A stretch of DNA of 64,000 bases from positions 868,001 to 932,000 of the forward strand of contig NZ_JH719393.1 of assembly GCF_000271845.1 (NCBI RefSeq), in the 5' to 3' direction. Of this stretch, positions 10,773 through 19,713 are shown one piece after another (positions within the stretch are counted from its first letter, which is position 1; every line of letters begins with the position of its first letter). Below the pieces are notes generated by a model. It saw only the letters and a list, made by a program, of their open reading frames with translations. It did no database searches and was not told where the DNA came from. This DNA is from Rhizobium leguminosarum bv. trifolii WSM2297. Its GTDB lineage: Bacteria > Pseudomonadota > Alphaproteobacteria > Rhizobiales > Rhizobiaceae. The translations under genes and the position numbers were made by a program.

Positions 10773-11776
10773 TCGACACGCAAAACACCGAACGCCTGCT
10801 CGATGTCAGGGGCCTCACCGTCGAGATCGACGGCCGCAACGGCCCCGCCGTCGTCGTCGACGGCATCGATCTCCATGTCGACAGGGGCGAGACGCTGGGT
10901 ATCGTCGGCGAATCCGGCTGCGGCAAAAGCCTCACCATGCTGAGCCTGATGCGGCTGCTGCCGAACAAGATCAAGGTCACCAAGGGAACGGCAACCTTCA
11001 ATGGTCGCGACCTGCAGACGATGTCGAATGCCGAACTGCGCAAGGTGCGCGGCGGCGATATCGGCTTCGTCTTCCAGGATCCGATGACCTCGCTCAATCC
11101 CGTCATGCGGGTCGGCGCCCAGATCTGCGAGCCGCTGATCTATCACCGCGGGATGAAAAAGGCAGAAGCGCGCGCCCGCGCTGTCGAGCTTCTGCGCCTC
11201 GTCGGCATTCCAGGCCCGGAAGAGCGGCTGCAGGCCTTTCCGCACGAACTATCAGGCGGCATGCGCCAGCGGGTGATGATCGCCATCGGTCTTGCCTGCA
11301 ATCCGAAACTGCTGATCGCCGATGAGCCGACGACGGCGCTCGACGTCACCATCCAGGCCCAGATCGTCGATCTGGTGAAGCATCTCAGAACCAAGCTCGG
11401 CATGTCGGTCGTCTGGATCACCCACGACCTGGCGTTGATCGCCGGCCTCGTCGATCGCGTCGCCGTTCTCTATGCCGGTATGGTCGTCGAAGACGCGCCG
11501 GTCGATGATCTCTATGCCCGTCCGAGCCATCCCTATACACGCGGTCTGCTCTCCTCGATCCCGAAACTATCAGATCCGCCGGCAAGCCGGCTGAGCTCGA
11601 TCGGCGGCACGCCGCCGGAGCCCGGCCGCCGGCCGAAGGGCTGCCCGTTTGCACCACGCTGCCCATTGGTTGAAGCGATCTGTCACGAGAACGTGCCGCA
11701 GCTTGAACCTTTGAGCGGCAGCAGCAATCACCGCGCCGCCTGTTTCGTCGTCCAGAGAATGCAGGAGGCGGCATGA
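10769..11776 (+). CDS. ABC transporter ATP-binding protein (DppD/OppD-like)
   Basis: A 335-residue ATPase with Walker A GESGCGKS near residue 45, signature LSGGMRQR, Walker [13 protein letters not shown] and switch His in ITHDL. The C-terminal CPFAPRCP cysteine cluster is characteristic of the oligopeptide-type ATPases. A longer in-frame reading from 10202 runs through the permease gene and is not real; the ATG at 10769 overlaps the permease stop. It pairs with the following ATPase as a heterodimer, which is the standard five-gene Opp/Dpp architecture. Confidence 0.9.
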   Translation: MIDTQNTERLLDVRGLTVEIDGRNGPAVVVDGIDLHVDRGETLGIVGESGCGKSLTMLSLMRLLPNKIKVTKGTATFNGRDLQTMSNAELRKVRGGDIGFVFQDPMTSLNPVMRVGAQICEPLIYHRGMKKAEARARAVELLRLVGIPGPEERLQAFPHELSGGMRQRVMIAIGLACNPKLLIADEPTTALDVTIQAQIVDLVKHLRTKLGMSVVWITHDLALIAGLVDRVAVLYAGMVVEDAPVDDLYARPSHPYTRGLLSSIPKLSDPPASRLSSIGGTPPEPGRRPKGCPFAPRCPLVEAICHENVPQLEPLSGSSNHRAACFVVQRMQEAA

Positions 11777-12768
11777 TGGGTGCTCAACCGCTGCTCAAGA
11801 TCGAAAACCTGGTCAAGCATTTCCACGTCAAGCTCGGCGCCTTCGGTGAGCGCTCGGCGACCGTCTATGCGCTCGACAATGTCAACCTCGATATCATGGA
11901 AGGCGAGACGCTGAGCCTCGTCGGCGAATCCGGCTGCGGCAAATCGACGACCGGCTTCACCATCCTCAATCTCTACAAGGCGACCAGCGGCAAGGTCGTC
12001 TACAAGGGCCAGGATCTGGCCACGCTCGACGAAAAGCAGATGCGGCCGTTCCGCCGCGACCTGCAGATCGTCTTCCAGGATCCCTATTCGACGCTCAATC
12101 CGCGCATGACGGTGGGCGAGGCGATCGGCGAGCCGATCCTCTTCCACAAGCTCTGCGCAAAAACTGAACTCAAGGACCGGGTGGCCGCGCTGCTGACCGA
12201 TGTCGGCTTGTCGACCCGCTTTGCCCAGCGTTACCCGCATGAGCTTTCCGGCGGCCAGCGCCAGCGCGTCGTTATTGCCCGCGCACTCGCCTGCCAGCCG
12301 AAATTCATCGTCTGCGACGAGGCGATCTCGGCGCTCGACGTGTCGATTCAGGCGCAGATCATCAACCTGCTCCTCGATCTGCAGGAAAAATACGGGCTGA
12401 CCTATCTCTTCATCGCTCATGATCTGGCGGTGGTGCGACACATCAGCACCCGCGTCGGCGTCATGTATCTCGGGCGGCTCGCCGAACTTGCCAGCCGTGA
12501 GGAACTCTTCGACAATCCGCTGCATCCCTATACCAGGGCGCTTCTGTCGGCCGTTCCGGAGACCGATCCGGAGCATGAGCGCACCCGGCAGCGGCAGATC
12601 CTGCAGGGCGACGTGCCGAGCCCCCTGAACCCACCGTCGGGCTGCCGTTTCCACACGCGCTGCCCGATCGCCATGGATGTCTGCAGCAAGGTCATCCCGG
12701 AGTGGAAAACGGCCAAACCCGGCCATCTTGTCGCCTGCCACGCCGTGAATACGGAGCAGATCGCATGA
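11773..12768 (+). CDS. ABC transporter ATP-binding protein (DppF/OppF-like)
   Basis: A 331-residue second ATPase. Walker A GESGCGKS, signature LSGGQRQR and Walker [13 protein letters not shown] are intact, with the C-terminal FHTRCPIA segment. It overlaps the preceding ATPase by the ATGA at 11773-11776. Its own TGA overlaps the ATG of the DUF1537 kinase, so import and first metabolic step are translated from one coupled transcript. That coupling is the best evidence that the transported solute feeds the kinase. Confidence 0.9.
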   Translation: MMGAQPLLKIENLVKHFHVKLGAFGERSATVYALDNVNLDIMEGETLSLVGESGCGKSTTGFTILNLYKATSGKVVYKGQDLATLDEKQMRPFRRDLQIVFQDPYSTLNPRMTVGEAIGEPILFHKLCAKTELKDRVAALLTDVGLSTRFAQRYPHELSGGQRQRVVIARALACQPKFIVCDEAISALDVSIQAQIINLLLDLQEKYGLTYLFIAHDLAVVRHISTRVGVMYLGRLAELASREELFDNPLHPYTRALLSAVPETDPEHERTRQRQILQGDVPSPLNPPSGCRFHTRCPIAMDVCSKVIPEWKTAKPGHLVACHAVNTEQIA

Positions 12769-13826
12769 CGCTGAAGGCCGCGATCATCGCCGATGACCTG
12801 ACGGGTGCGCTCGATACCGGCACGCCATTCGTCACGGCCGGCCTTTCGGTTGCGGTCGCCGTTAGTGTCGAGGCGACGCGGGATGCGATCGCCACCGGCT
12901 GCGATGTCGTCGTCGTCAACACCGCTTCGCGCGCGCTGAACGAGCGCGAGGCTGCCGAAAGGATTCGACTGGCTGTGGAAATGCTTGGCGGCGCGAAGCC
13001 CGCCATCGTCATGAAGAAGATCGACTCCCGGCTGAAGGGCAATGTCGCTGCGGAAAGCCTGGCACTGGCAGGTGCGCTCGGCCTGAAGAACATTCTTGTC
13101 GCGCCTGCCATTCCCGATCAGGAGCGCCTGACCTACCGCGGCTGCGTCGTCGGCCGCGGTGTCGACAGGCCGTTGCCGATCGCCGATCTTTTCACGGGCG
13201 TGGACAATGTTGCCGTCGCGGATGCCGAAGACGATACCGATCTCGATCAAATCGTCGAGGGTCATGTCTGGCGGACGACGCTTGGGGTCGGTGCGCGCGG
13301 CCTTGGTGCTGCATTCGCCCGTCGGCTCGGTGAAACAGGGGGGCGGACGGTAACTGAATTTACGCCAACCCGGCGCACGCTGTTTGCCTTCGGCTCGCGC
13401 GATCCGATCACCTCAGCCCAGATGAACCGGCTCGAAGCCTCGGGCGCCTTACGTATGGTGGTGGATGCGCCGATGGGCGAGATCGAATGCGGAGAGGGCC
13501 TGGCGCTGCCGGTGCTGTTGCGCTGCAGCGGCGACATGGCAGCCGATGCGGCGCTCGTCGCCGTTGATTTTGCCGCGGGCGTCAAAAGGGTGATCGACGA
13601 TACCAGGCCCGATATGCTGATGGTCGGCGGCGGTGATACCGCGCTTGCGGTTTTCCGTGCATTGGGGGTGAGGGTGCTCACGCCAAAGGGCGAGATCGAG
13701 GCCGGCATTCCATGGTTCGACGTTGCGGCCGAAGGCGGACGGCATTTTCGGTGCGCCGTCAAGTCGGGGGGCTTCGGGAACCCGGATAGTTTGTTAAAAC
13801 TGGTTCTTCGGAATCAGGCGGCATAA
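12765..13826 (+). CDS. Four-carbon acid-sugar kinase family protein (DUF1537)
   Basis: A 353-residue protein with the N-terminal substrate-domain motif IADDLTGALDTG, then MKKIDSRLKGN near residue 84, and the C-terminal nucleotide-binding segment MLMVGGGDTALAVFRAL near 285. DUF1537 kinases phosphorylate D-threonate, L-threonate, D-erythronate or related acids at O4; the product is then oxidised by PdxA2-type enzymes such as the one at 2141-3157. At 353 residues it is shorter than the more usual 400-430, mostly in the middle. The ATG overlaps the ATPase stop. The specific acid is not determined. Confidence 0.85.
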   Translation: MTLKAAIIADDLTGALDTGTPFVTAGLSVAVAVSVEATRDAIATGCDVVVVNTASRALNEREAAERIRLAVEMLGGAKPAIVMKKIDSRLKGNVAAESLALAGALGLKNILVAPAIPDQERLTYRGCVVGRGVDRPLPIADLFTGVDNVAVADAEDDTDLDQIVEGHVWRTTLGVGARGLGAAFARRLGETGGRTVTEFTPTRRTLFAFGSRDPITSAQMNRLEASGALRMVVDAPMGEIECGEGLALPVLLRCSGDMAADAALVAVDFAAGVKRVIDDTRPDMLMVGGGDTALAVFRALGVRVLTPKGEIEAGIPWFDVAAEGGRHFRCAVKSGGFGNPDSLLKLVLRNQAA

Positions 13827-13847
13827 GATACCGCCGGGGAGAATGAC

Positions 13848-14612
13848 GTGGTTGAAGTGAATGGCGAATCTTTGAACGCGGAAGCCGGCCCGCCGGGCAA
13901 GCCCGAACGCGGCAAGGCCGTCAAGCTGGTCGACCGCGTCTTCGACCAACTGCTCGAGCGTATCCGCGGCGGCAACTATCCGCCGGATTCACGCCTTCCC
14001 GGCGAACATGAGCTTGCTTCGATGCTGGGTGTTTCGAGGCCGATCGTCCGCGACGCGCTGGCGCGCCTGCGCGATCAGGGCATGGTCTATGCCCGCCAAG
14101 GTGCCGGCACCTTCGTCAGTGCGCATGGGTCGCCAACGACACAGCTGGCCTATTCGCCTGTTAAGACCATTGCCGACATTCAGCGCTGCTACGAATTCCG
14201 CCTGACCATCGAGCCGGCCGCCGCCTATTTTGCAGCCAAGCGCCGCAATGAGCAGGCGATCCAGAAGATCGCCAGCGCGCTTGCCGATCTGCGCGAGGCG
14301 ACCAGCCATCAGCTTCACCGCACGGATGCCGATTTCATCTTTCACCGCGCGGTCACGGAGGCTGCCAACAATCATTATTACACGGCCTCGATCGATGCGC
14401 TGAAAGCCCATATCGCCGTCGGTATGCATCTCCATGGCCTTTCCCTGCTTGGCCCACGGCAGGGGCTGGAACAGGTCTATGAAGAGCATAACGCCATCTA
14501 CAAGGCGATCGCCGATGGCCAGGCTGACGATGCGCAAAGGCTGATGAAGGCGCATCTCGAAGGCTCCCGTGACCGTCTGTTCGAAGGCAGGGCACTCGAC
14601 CTTTCCTTCTGA
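13848..14612 (+). CDS. GntR-family regulator, FadR subfamily
   Basis: A 254-residue protein with a GntR winged helix at about residues 25-95 (PGEHELASMLGVSRPIVRDAL, shown here as its core ELASMLGVSRPIVRDAL) and an all-helical FCD ligand domain after it with metal-type His residues (FIFHRAV, HLHGL). FCD domains sense small carboxylates or sugar acids. It is last in the transporter operon, 21 bp after the kinase, with GGGGAGAA before a GTG start. It probably regulates both divergent units, perhaps through the palindrome at 6868-6886, and may respond to a pathway acid. That role is inference. Confidence 0.88.
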   Translation: MVEVNGESLNAEAGPPGKPERGKAVKLVDRVFDQLLERIRGGNYPPDSRLPGEHELASMLGVSRPIVRDALARLRDQGMVYARQGAGTFVSAHGSPTTQLAYSPVKTIADIQRCYEFRLTIEPAAAYFAAKRRNEQAIQKIASALADLREATSHQLHRTDADFIFHRAVTEAANNHYYTASIDALKAHIAVGMHLHGLSLLGPRQGLEQVYEEHNAIYKAIADGQADDAQRLMKAHLEGSRDRLFEGRALDLSF

Positions 14613-14704
14613 CCGCTTCCCGAGGAGCTATGCGCGCGACCTCACGGATCGCGCTGAAACTCAAACCATGGGATGCAACAGTGGCCGAGGAGCCGCCACA
14701 GACG

Positions 14705-14998
14705 TCACAGCCGGTCGATAGCCGTTGACCTGACGACGATCTCGTCTTGCTTAAAACGGATCTGCAACGCCTTTCGATAGGATCTCCACCATTCGCGGTC
14801 GATATCGTCCGCCATCACTTCGACGACAACGATACGGTCTTCCTCGATGGCGCCGCCATCGTTCCAAAGGCCCTCCGCCGGGGCGTTGGTAAAAAGGGTC
14901 GCGCCTCCGAACTTGTCGGTCAGCTCGCTGCGGACCGCATCGAACCGACTATGGGCGTCGTCCGTTAGCGGGAGTAGGATCTCGATCAAGAAAGCCAT
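14705..14998 (-). CDS. Conserved-looking small protein, unknown function
   Basis: 97 residues, soluble, mixed charge, starting MAFLIEILLPLTDDAHSRF and containing EEDRIVVVEVMADD near the middle. I do not recognise a named family. The codon pattern and rich acidic/basic composition look like a real gene, and no competing frame is better. A one-mismatch EcfG-type promoter lies 25-49 bp upstream. It is the leftmost gene of the leftward stress cluster that continues through DUF4142, DUF421 and the Pcm fusion. Confidence 0.6.
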   Translation of the reverse strand: MAFLIEILLPLTDDAHSRFDAVRSELTDKFGGATLFTNAPAEGLWNDGGAIEEDRIVVVEVMADDIDREWWRSYRKALQIRFKQDEIVVRSTAIDRL

Positions 14999-15022
14999 GT
15001 CGCTGCTTTCGTTCGCGTTCGA

Positions 15023-15047
15023 ACCGAGTTTGGATCGGACGGTTTCC
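15023..15047 (-). promoter_or_regulatory. Weak EcfG-type promoter match (GAAAC-N16-GGTT)
   Basis: Read leftward, GAAAC at 15047-15043 and GGTT at 15026-15023 are 16 nt apart. One base differs from the GGAAC consensus. It would serve the 97-residue gene at 14705-14998. Confidence 0.35.
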
Positions 15048-15138
15048 CGGCGACAAGAGATACCGACACTGAGTTCGGAACGCGATGCCGGGCCCTGCTA
15101 CCTCGGCATCGCGGCTTCGAAACCGAGGCGCTGTCGTT

Positions 15139-15666
15139 CTATTTGTTGAGATCCTTGGCCATCTGAAGATGATGTTCCAGTGCGGGCCGGGTGCTTGCTG
15201 CCCATGCCTTCAGCTGGGGATCGTCCCCTTCGTCGCCGTAGCGCTTGAAGAGATCGACGGCGTCTTCATGGGCGGATTCCTGGTCGGAATGATATTGCTT
15301 GTTAAAATCGGCTCCCTGCAGGCCGTTCAGCTTGTCGAGCATGCTCTGCTGAGCCGACGTCATGGCCCCCGGAAGGGTCGCTTTGACCTTGCCGCCGGAG
15401 ACCAGTGCCTTCAACTCCTCGCTGGTCTTCTGATGGTCGGTGACCATCTGCTGGGCAAAGGCCTTGGTCGCATCGTCGCCGCGCTCGACAGCGAGCTTGC
15501 TGGAGGCGATTTCGAACATATCGCTGGTGGCTGCTTCCTTGACGAAATCCTCGGTTTTCGGCGGGACGCCCATCAGGGAATTGACACCGGTCTTTTCGGC
15601 CGCGGATTGGGCGAAGGCCGGGACGGCAAGCGAGAGGGCGAGCGAGGCGATAACAAGGCGTTTCAT
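15139..15666 (-). CDS. DUF4142 periplasmic protein
   Basis: 175 residues. A signal peptide covers about residues 1-19 (MKRLVIASLALSLAVPAFA, cleavage after AFA). The rest is helical and matches the DUF4142 pattern: FVKEAATSDMFEIASSKLA, then a long amphipathic helix with QMVTDHQKTSEEL, and an ending with HLQMAKDL. DUF4142 is a ferritin-like helical bundle of unknown activity, common in stress regulons. A clear EcfG-type promoter lies 28-52 bp upstream, and GGAGAT precedes the ATG. It is probably induced in stationary phase or osmotic and oxidative stress. Confidence 0.85.
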   Translation of the reverse strand: MKRLVIASLALSLAVPAFAQSAAEKTGVNSLMGVPPKTEDFVKEAATSDMFEIASSKLAVERGDDATKAFAQQMVTDHQKTSEELKALVSGGKVKATLPGAMTSAQQSMLDKLNGLQGADFNKQYHSDQESAHEDAVDLFKRYGDEGDDPQLKAWAASTRPALEHHLQMAKDLNK

Positions 15667-15693
15667 GGGGATCTCCTGGGTTGATCGTCCGCT

Positions 15694-15718
15694 AACTCCA
15701 GGACAGGCTGAGAGTTCC
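15694..15718 (-). promoter_or_regulatory. EcfG-type promoter (GGAAC-N16-AGTT) for DUF4142 gene
   Basis: Read leftward, GGAAC occupies 15718-15714 and AGTT 15697-15694, with 16 nt between. This matches the general-stress consensus of alphaproteobacteria (GGAAC, 16-17 nt, CGTT-like). Confidence 0.75.
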
Positions 15719-15726
15719 CCTTTTTG

Positions 15727-16179
15727 TCAGCCGGATTTCTGCTTCTTGATGATGCTGATGTTGCCGCTCACTTCGACGATGGCAAATTTTATCTCCGTCA
15801 CGCTCTCGATGCCCTCCTGGCTTCGAGCCGCTTGCATGACATCTTCCTTCTGCAGGCGGGCTCCTTTGAGCGCGCCTTCGTCGTAGACGCCATCCGTCAC
15901 CAGGACGGTCGGAACGCCATCGATGATATGAGCTGCGCGAGGCCACCACCGCTTCACATAGGAGAGGCCGATGTCGGTCGTAAACAGCGTCAGGATCAGA
16001 ATGACGGCGTTGGTCAGAGAGAAGTCGTCGCCAAGCATTGCCTGCTGCGTGGTTTCGGAGATCACCAGCACGATGACCAGGTCGAAAGGCGTCATCTGGG
16101 CCAACGTCCGCCTTCCCGAGAGACGGATGATCAGGAGAAGCGTGAAATAGATTGCCAGTCCGCGTAAAACTGCATCCAC
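15727..16179 (-). CDS. DUF421 membrane protein (YetF-like)
   Basis: About 150 residues. The start of the mature family pattern is VLRGLAIYFTLLLIIRLSGRR (core LLLIIRLSGRRTLAQMTPFD), followed by a second and third membrane helix and a cytoplasmic domain with DGVPTVLVTDGV and the end VSGNISIIKK. DUF421 proteins are inner-membrane proteins of unknown function. I chose the GTG at 16179, which has GAGGG 7 nt upstream and lies 10 bp after the stop of the Pcm fusion gene; an upstream GTG at 16227 would overlap that gene and add 16 residues. The adjacent single-helix domain (C-terminal part of the fusion) is probably its partner. Confidence 0.85.
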   Translation of the reverse strand: MDAVLRGLAIYFTLLLIIRLSGRRTLAQMTPFDLVIVLVISETTQQAMLGDDFSLTNAVILILTLFTTDIGLSYVKRWWPRAAHIIDGVPTVLVTDGVYDEGALKGARLQKEDVMQAARSQEGIESVTEIKFAIVEVSGNISIIKKQKSG

Positions 16180-16189
16180 GGCGACGCCC

Positions 16190-17419
16190 TCATGGAAAAA
16201 TGAAAGTGGATTGCGCGCGGGTCTCACCGCCGATGCCGATGGTGGTGCGGCAAAGGCCGGGGAGCTGCGTCTGCAGACGAAACACGATCTGCGTCGCCCT
16301 TGCCGGATCGCTGTGGAATACGTAGCCTATCCGCCCCTCCCGGGCGAAGGTCGCCTTCTGAGGCGGATCGATGCCTTGAACCGAAAAGGTTTGAAGAAAG
16401 GCGGCATCGATTGTGAAGACCCGGTCCTCGGGCGAAGGCGCAAAGTTCACTGTCAGATTTTCGGGAGCATTCCATCGGGAGATGAGGGGAAAGTCCACGG
16501 CGCCTTCGGGAAACAAGACAGTTTGCCGCGAAAACGGACCGCCTCTTCCAAGGAGACCCAGCAAGCAGGTGGCCAGAAGTAGCGTGAACATGATCCAGGA
16601 CAGACGTTGCACTGCCCAGAACTTTCTCTGGAACCCGTCATGATCGAGCACGCCTTCTGGCAGGGCAGGCAAATTTTGCGCTTTTTCCATGACCTCTCCG
16701 TCGGTGTTTGGCAGAGAACTCGGGCCGGACGCAACGGTTCCCCGCGACGGGGCGGCCTCTGTGTACATCGAATGTGCAGCAGTCCAGGCGGCTTCGCCGA
16801 TCAAGGGAACGAAGACCACTCCCCCGAGATCTTCTTCCTCGAACGTAGTAGCTCCGGTGCGGGTAACGCGTATCAGGCGCTGCGTATCGCCATGGCCGAC
16901 CGGGATGATAAGCCGCCCCCCGACGTCCAGCTGCTCCTTCAACGCGGGAGGAACCTCAGGTGCCGCCGCAGAGACGATAATGGCATCGAACGGAGCTGCG
17001 TTTGCCCAGCCCTTGCTGCCGTCGCCAATTCGGACGTCGATGTTATGATATCCGAGCGTTTCGAACCGTTCCCGGGCCCGAAGCGCCAACCGCTCATGGC
17101 GCTCAATGGAATAGACGTGCTTGACGATCAGGCTGATGAGAGCAGAAGCATAGCCGGAGCCCGTTCCGACCTCGAGCACTTTGTCGCCGGCTTTCAGATC
17201 GGCCTTTTCGAGCATCAGGGCCACAATGAACGGCTGCGAAATCGTTTGGCCCTCGCCGATCGACAGCGGCGCATCCTCATAGGCGAATTCCTCGAAGCCT
17301 AGAGCGACGAATTTTTCGCGAGGCACCGTGCGCATCGCCTCGATGACGCTTCGATCGCCAATGCCACGTCGCGTCAGCTGATGCTCAACCATGCGATCTC
17401 GGATGCCCGTCATATCCAT
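16190..17419 (-). CDS. pcm: Protein-L-isoaspartate O-methyltransferase fused in frame to a membrane-anchored domain
   Basis: 409 residues; ordinary Pcm has 205-220. Residues 1 to about 215 form a complete methyltransferase: GEGQTISQPFIVALM, the SAM motif VLEVGTGSGYASAL, IGDGSKGW and FDAIIVSAAAPEVP. After a loose linker, residue 244 (MEKAQNLPALPEG) begins a 166-residue unit with one membrane helix (WIMFTLLLATCLLGLLG) and a beta-rich tail without a known family. That Met codon at 16690 has its own GGAGAG ribosome site, so the tail may also be made alone. Pcm repairs isoaspartyl damage in aged proteins, which suits the stress context. Either this is a true fusion or the stop between two coupled genes has been lost. 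Confidence 0.8.
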   Translation of the reverse strand: MDMTGIRDRMVEHQLTRRGIGDRSVIEAMRTVPREKFVALGFEEFAYEDAPLSIGEGQTISQPFIVALMLEKADLKAGDKVLEVGTGSGYASALISLIVKHVYSIERHERLALRARERFETLGYHNIDVRIGDGSKGWANAAPFDAIIVSAAAPEVPPALKEQLDVGGRLIIPVGHGDTQRLIRVTRTGATTFEEEDLGGVVFVPLIGEAAWTAAHSMYTEAAPSRGTVASGPSSLPNTDGEVMEKAQNLPALPEGVLDHDGFQRKFWAVQRLSWIMFTLLLATCLLGLLGRGGPFSRQTVLFPEGAVDFPLISRWNAPENLTVNFAPSPEDRVFTIDAAFLQTFSVQGIDPPQKATFAREGRIGYVFHSDPARATQIVFRLQTQLPGLCRTTIGIGGETRAQSTFIFP

Positions 17420-17520
17420 GGATCGGTTCCATTGTCGGCGGTTGTAGCTTGGCTTATGGGCCGGGCAGTGGAAAACAAGGGGAGAGCCTCGTCATTCCGA
17501 TCGTTGCCGGTCTCCATTTG

Positions 17521-17545
17521 GGAACTTAGTGTGAAGAGCGAAGTT
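17521..17545 (+). promoter_or_regulatory. EcfG-type promoter (GGAAC-N16-AGTT)
   Basis: GGAAC at 17521-17525 and AGTT at 17542-17545 are separated by 16 nt. The site lies 46 bp before the start of the 81-residue gene at 17591 and probably also drives 17892-18158. Confidence 0.75.
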
Positions 17546-17590
17546 CGACAGGCATATGCAAACAGAAAATACCATTCACCTGAGGCGTCA

Positions 17591-17836
17591 GTGTCCACGA
17601 ACCCACTCATCAACGAACCCGTCGAAGACCTTTCTTCCCGCCTCGGGGCGATGACCGACGACGAAGTGTTCGCGACCATGACCGAGTTGGAAAAGGCCAG
17701 CGACGCTGCCGGGGACGACGCGGCAGAAGAGATCCTTGCCCGGATTGCTTTGACCGAAAGCGAGATCGAGCGGCGCTATCCAGGCGAACTGCTCGCGCCC
17801 TATCGCAATTGGAAGCAACGACAGCCGCTGCTCTGA
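17591..17836 (+). CDS. Small acidic protein, unknown function
   Basis: 81 residues from a GTG at 17591 (sequence beginning [13 protein letters not shown] after the start). It is acidic and largely helical ([20 protein letters not shown]), ending [10 protein letters not shown]. No family recognised. The reading frame continues upstream to 17381, but that part lies ahead of and across the EcfG-type promoter at 17521-17545 and looks non-coding. The ribosome site (TGAGGCG) is modest. It is followed 55 bp later by another small stress-type gene, probably on the same transcript. Confidence 0.6.
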   Translation: MSTNPLINEPVEDLSSRLGAMTDDEVFATMTELEKASDAAGDDAAEEILARIALTESEIERRYPGELLAPYRNWKQRQPLL

Positions 17837-17891
17837 GGACTTCGCCACGGACGATCTTCCGCCGACTACGAAACAGAGATTGGAGGTTTCA

Positions 17892-18158
17892 ATGAGCAGT
17901 TCCGAGACGACGACGGACCACAAGGTGATCCAGAAATGGGCGGAGAAAAGGGACGGTAAACCGGCGGTGATCCGCGCCGGCGGTAAAGGCGGCGGCGTGT
18001 TGCGCATCGATTTCGGAGAAAAGGAAGAGGAGTTCGACGAGATCGGCTGGGACGAATTCTTCAAGATCTTCGACGACAACAAGCTGGCTTTTCTCTACCA
18101 GGACAAGACCAAGGACGGAAAGACGAGCCGTTTCAACAAATTCGTCGAGCGCAGTTAA
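17892..18158 (+). CDS. Small conserved rhizobial protein (often misnamed glucan-branching enzyme)
   Basis: 88 residues with the pattern [20 protein letters not shown], a Gly/Lys turn, then [36 protein letters not shown]. From memory this is a small soluble family common in rhizobia that databases sometimes label 1,4-alpha-glucan branching enzyme; nothing in the sequence supports that activity. The ATG at 17892 has GGAGG 5 nt upstream. It follows the 81-residue gene behind the EcfG-type promoter at 17521. Function unknown. Confidence 0.75.
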   Translation: MSSSETTTDHKVIQKWAEKRDGKPAVIRAGGKGGGVLRIDFGEKEEEFDEIGWDEFFKIFDDNKLAFLYQDKTKDGKTSRFNKFVERS

Positions 18159-18582
18159 CCGCTGGACGCGGCTGTAGAGATCCGATCGCCGCGGCGCCGT
18201 CGCTTTCTCTCCTTATCCCGCGCGTCATAGCCGATCCCTGCGATGTCGTCGGCTTCGTCTTCCCTGCCAGCCGATCGCCATGCCCATGAAATCGAGCGGG
18301 ATGGCGCCGGATCATGGCGTCGCGCCCGTCGGCGCTTTCACGACGCTTCTCCTCGCCAGCCGTCGATGGCGCCTCAACCTCAGCTATGAAGAAATGCTCC
18401 GTCAAGAGAGCGACATCAAAGTGTCGCGGGATTTATCGCTCGGAAGGACGAGAGGACCGTGTTTCCGACCGCCCCGATGCGGATGGGCCGTGTCGAAACG
18501 TTTGTAAATCACGCTCCCGCGACTACCTTATGTGAAGTTCCCTTCTCTCCGCAGGAGAGAGGAGACGAACCGGGAGCAAGTC
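18159..18582. other. Stretch without a supported gene
   Basis: About 420 bases. Several frames are open on both strands, but none has a ribosome site or recognisable protein. Positions 18284-18308 closely resemble 20174-20198 inside the zinc alcohol dehydrogenase gene; see findings. Confidence 0.4.
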
Positions 18583-18849
18583 ATGTGCAGAAATATCAAG
18601 CCTCTCTTCAATTTCGATCCGCCAGCGACGCACGTGGAGATTCATGACGCGGCGCTTCAATTCGTGCGCAAGTTGAGCGGAACCACTAAGCCGTCGAAAC
18701 GCAATGAGGCGGCGTTTGACCAGGCGGTTATCTCAATCGCCAAGTGCGCCCACGAGCTGCTCAGTTCGCTTGAGACCTCCCAACCTCCTCGTGATCGAGA
18801 GGAAGTTGCCGCAAAGGCGCGCGCGAGAACAGCGATCCGCTTCGCGTAA
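18583..18849 (+). CDS. DUF2277 protein
   Basis: 88 residues beginning MCRNIKPLFNFDPPAT, the hallmark of DUF2277, followed by LQFVRKLSGTTKPSKRNEAA and ending PPRDREEVAAKARARTA. The family is small, soluble and of unknown function, found across Proteobacteria and Actinobacteria. The ATG at 18583 follows GGGAGCAAG; the longer frame from 18532 is less likely. No EcfG-type site was found in the 400 bases upstream, so its control is open. Confidence 0.85.
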   Translation: MCRNIKPLFNFDPPATHVEIHDAALQFVRKLSGTTKPSKRNEAAFDQAVISIAKCAHELLSSLETSQPPRDREEVAAKARARTAIRFA

Positions 18850-19159
18850 GAGCTCCGGCTTACCCTGCCGCATAGCCCGAGCAGATGAGGGCTGCGCTTC
18901 AACGTCCTTCGGTCGTTAACGGTCCACCGTTTTGCGTTTTGAACGAGAGCATATAAAGCCCGCTGTGCACCCAGCGCCCTCGCTCTGGTCCCGACTTCCC
19001 GTAGAATGGCTGACGAGAAAACGCCCGCATGAAAGCGCCGCGTCGATTGTCTGCCTGACGTCCATGGTTCTGGCCTTTAGGGAGCTTCAAGGCAGATAAG
19101 GCGTCGAAACGAACTTTGGTCAAATGCATCCGAGCGGGGATCGAGCGGCGGCTGGAGGA
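18850..19159. other. Gap between convergent DUF2277 and cupin genes
   Basis: About 310 bases between two gene ends. Open frames on both strands lack ribosome sites and recognisable content. I see no strong terminator hairpin. Confidence 0.4.
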
Positions 19160-19702
19160 CTACCGCCATTTCTCGATGAGAAATCCCGACAGGCCCTGAA
19201 CGGGATCGCTGTGGGGTATAGGTACGGACGAGATTTTCACCAGCATTTCGCTTGAAGCAGCCGAGGTCTGAATGTCGGCTTGCTGTCCCTTAGGATAAGC
19301 GCCGACCACCTGGAAGTCCGAAGTGCACCCGAGATTTTGGTGCCCCGTTCCGGCTGGAAGCACCAGACAGTCTCCCGCCGCGACCTTTAGTGCTTGACCG
19401 CCGGGACCGCCGATCAGCAGGGTGGCGGTACCAACTGAAATTCCAAGCACCTCATGGGCGCCGGAATGGTAGTGCTGATAATCGAATACACCGTTTGTCC
19501 AGATGCCTGTCCAACCGTTGGCTGCGAAGCGACTTTTAAAATCAGTTGCTTCACCGTCGGCAAAAAGCCCCCTGTAAACCACTACAGGAAGACGCTGATT
19601 GTTCGGAACCCAATCACTCGGCTCGAACATTATCGTCTCGGCGTTCATGTTGAATGCGCCGGTGATGACGGCGAGGCCTTTGCCCGATTGACTGTGCGCC
19701 AT
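19160..19702 (-). CDS. Cupin-domain protein (YjlB-like)
   Basis: About 180 residues. MFEPSDWVPNNQRLPVVVYRG near residue 25 matches the YjlB-like cupin pattern. A cupin core follows: HYHSGAHEVLGISVG (metal-type His pair and Glu near residue 80-90) and LVLPAGTGHQNL near 118. These features predict a small metal-binding beta-barrel; the reaction is unknown. The ATG at 19702 has AAGGAG before it. It lies 11 bp after the zinc alcohol dehydrogenase stop and is probably co-transcribed from the EcfG-type promoter at 20919-20943. Confidence 0.8.
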   Translation of the reverse strand: MAHSQSGKGLAVITGAFNMNAETIMFEPSDWVPNNQRLPVVVYRGLFADGEATDFKSRFAANGWTGIWTNGVFDYQHYHSGAHEVLGISVGTATLLIGGPGGQALKVAAGDCLVLPAGTGHQNLGCTSDFQVVGAYPKGQQADIQTSAASSEMLVKISSVPIPHSDPVQGLSGFLIEKWR

Positions 19703-19713
19703 GACGCGTCTCC

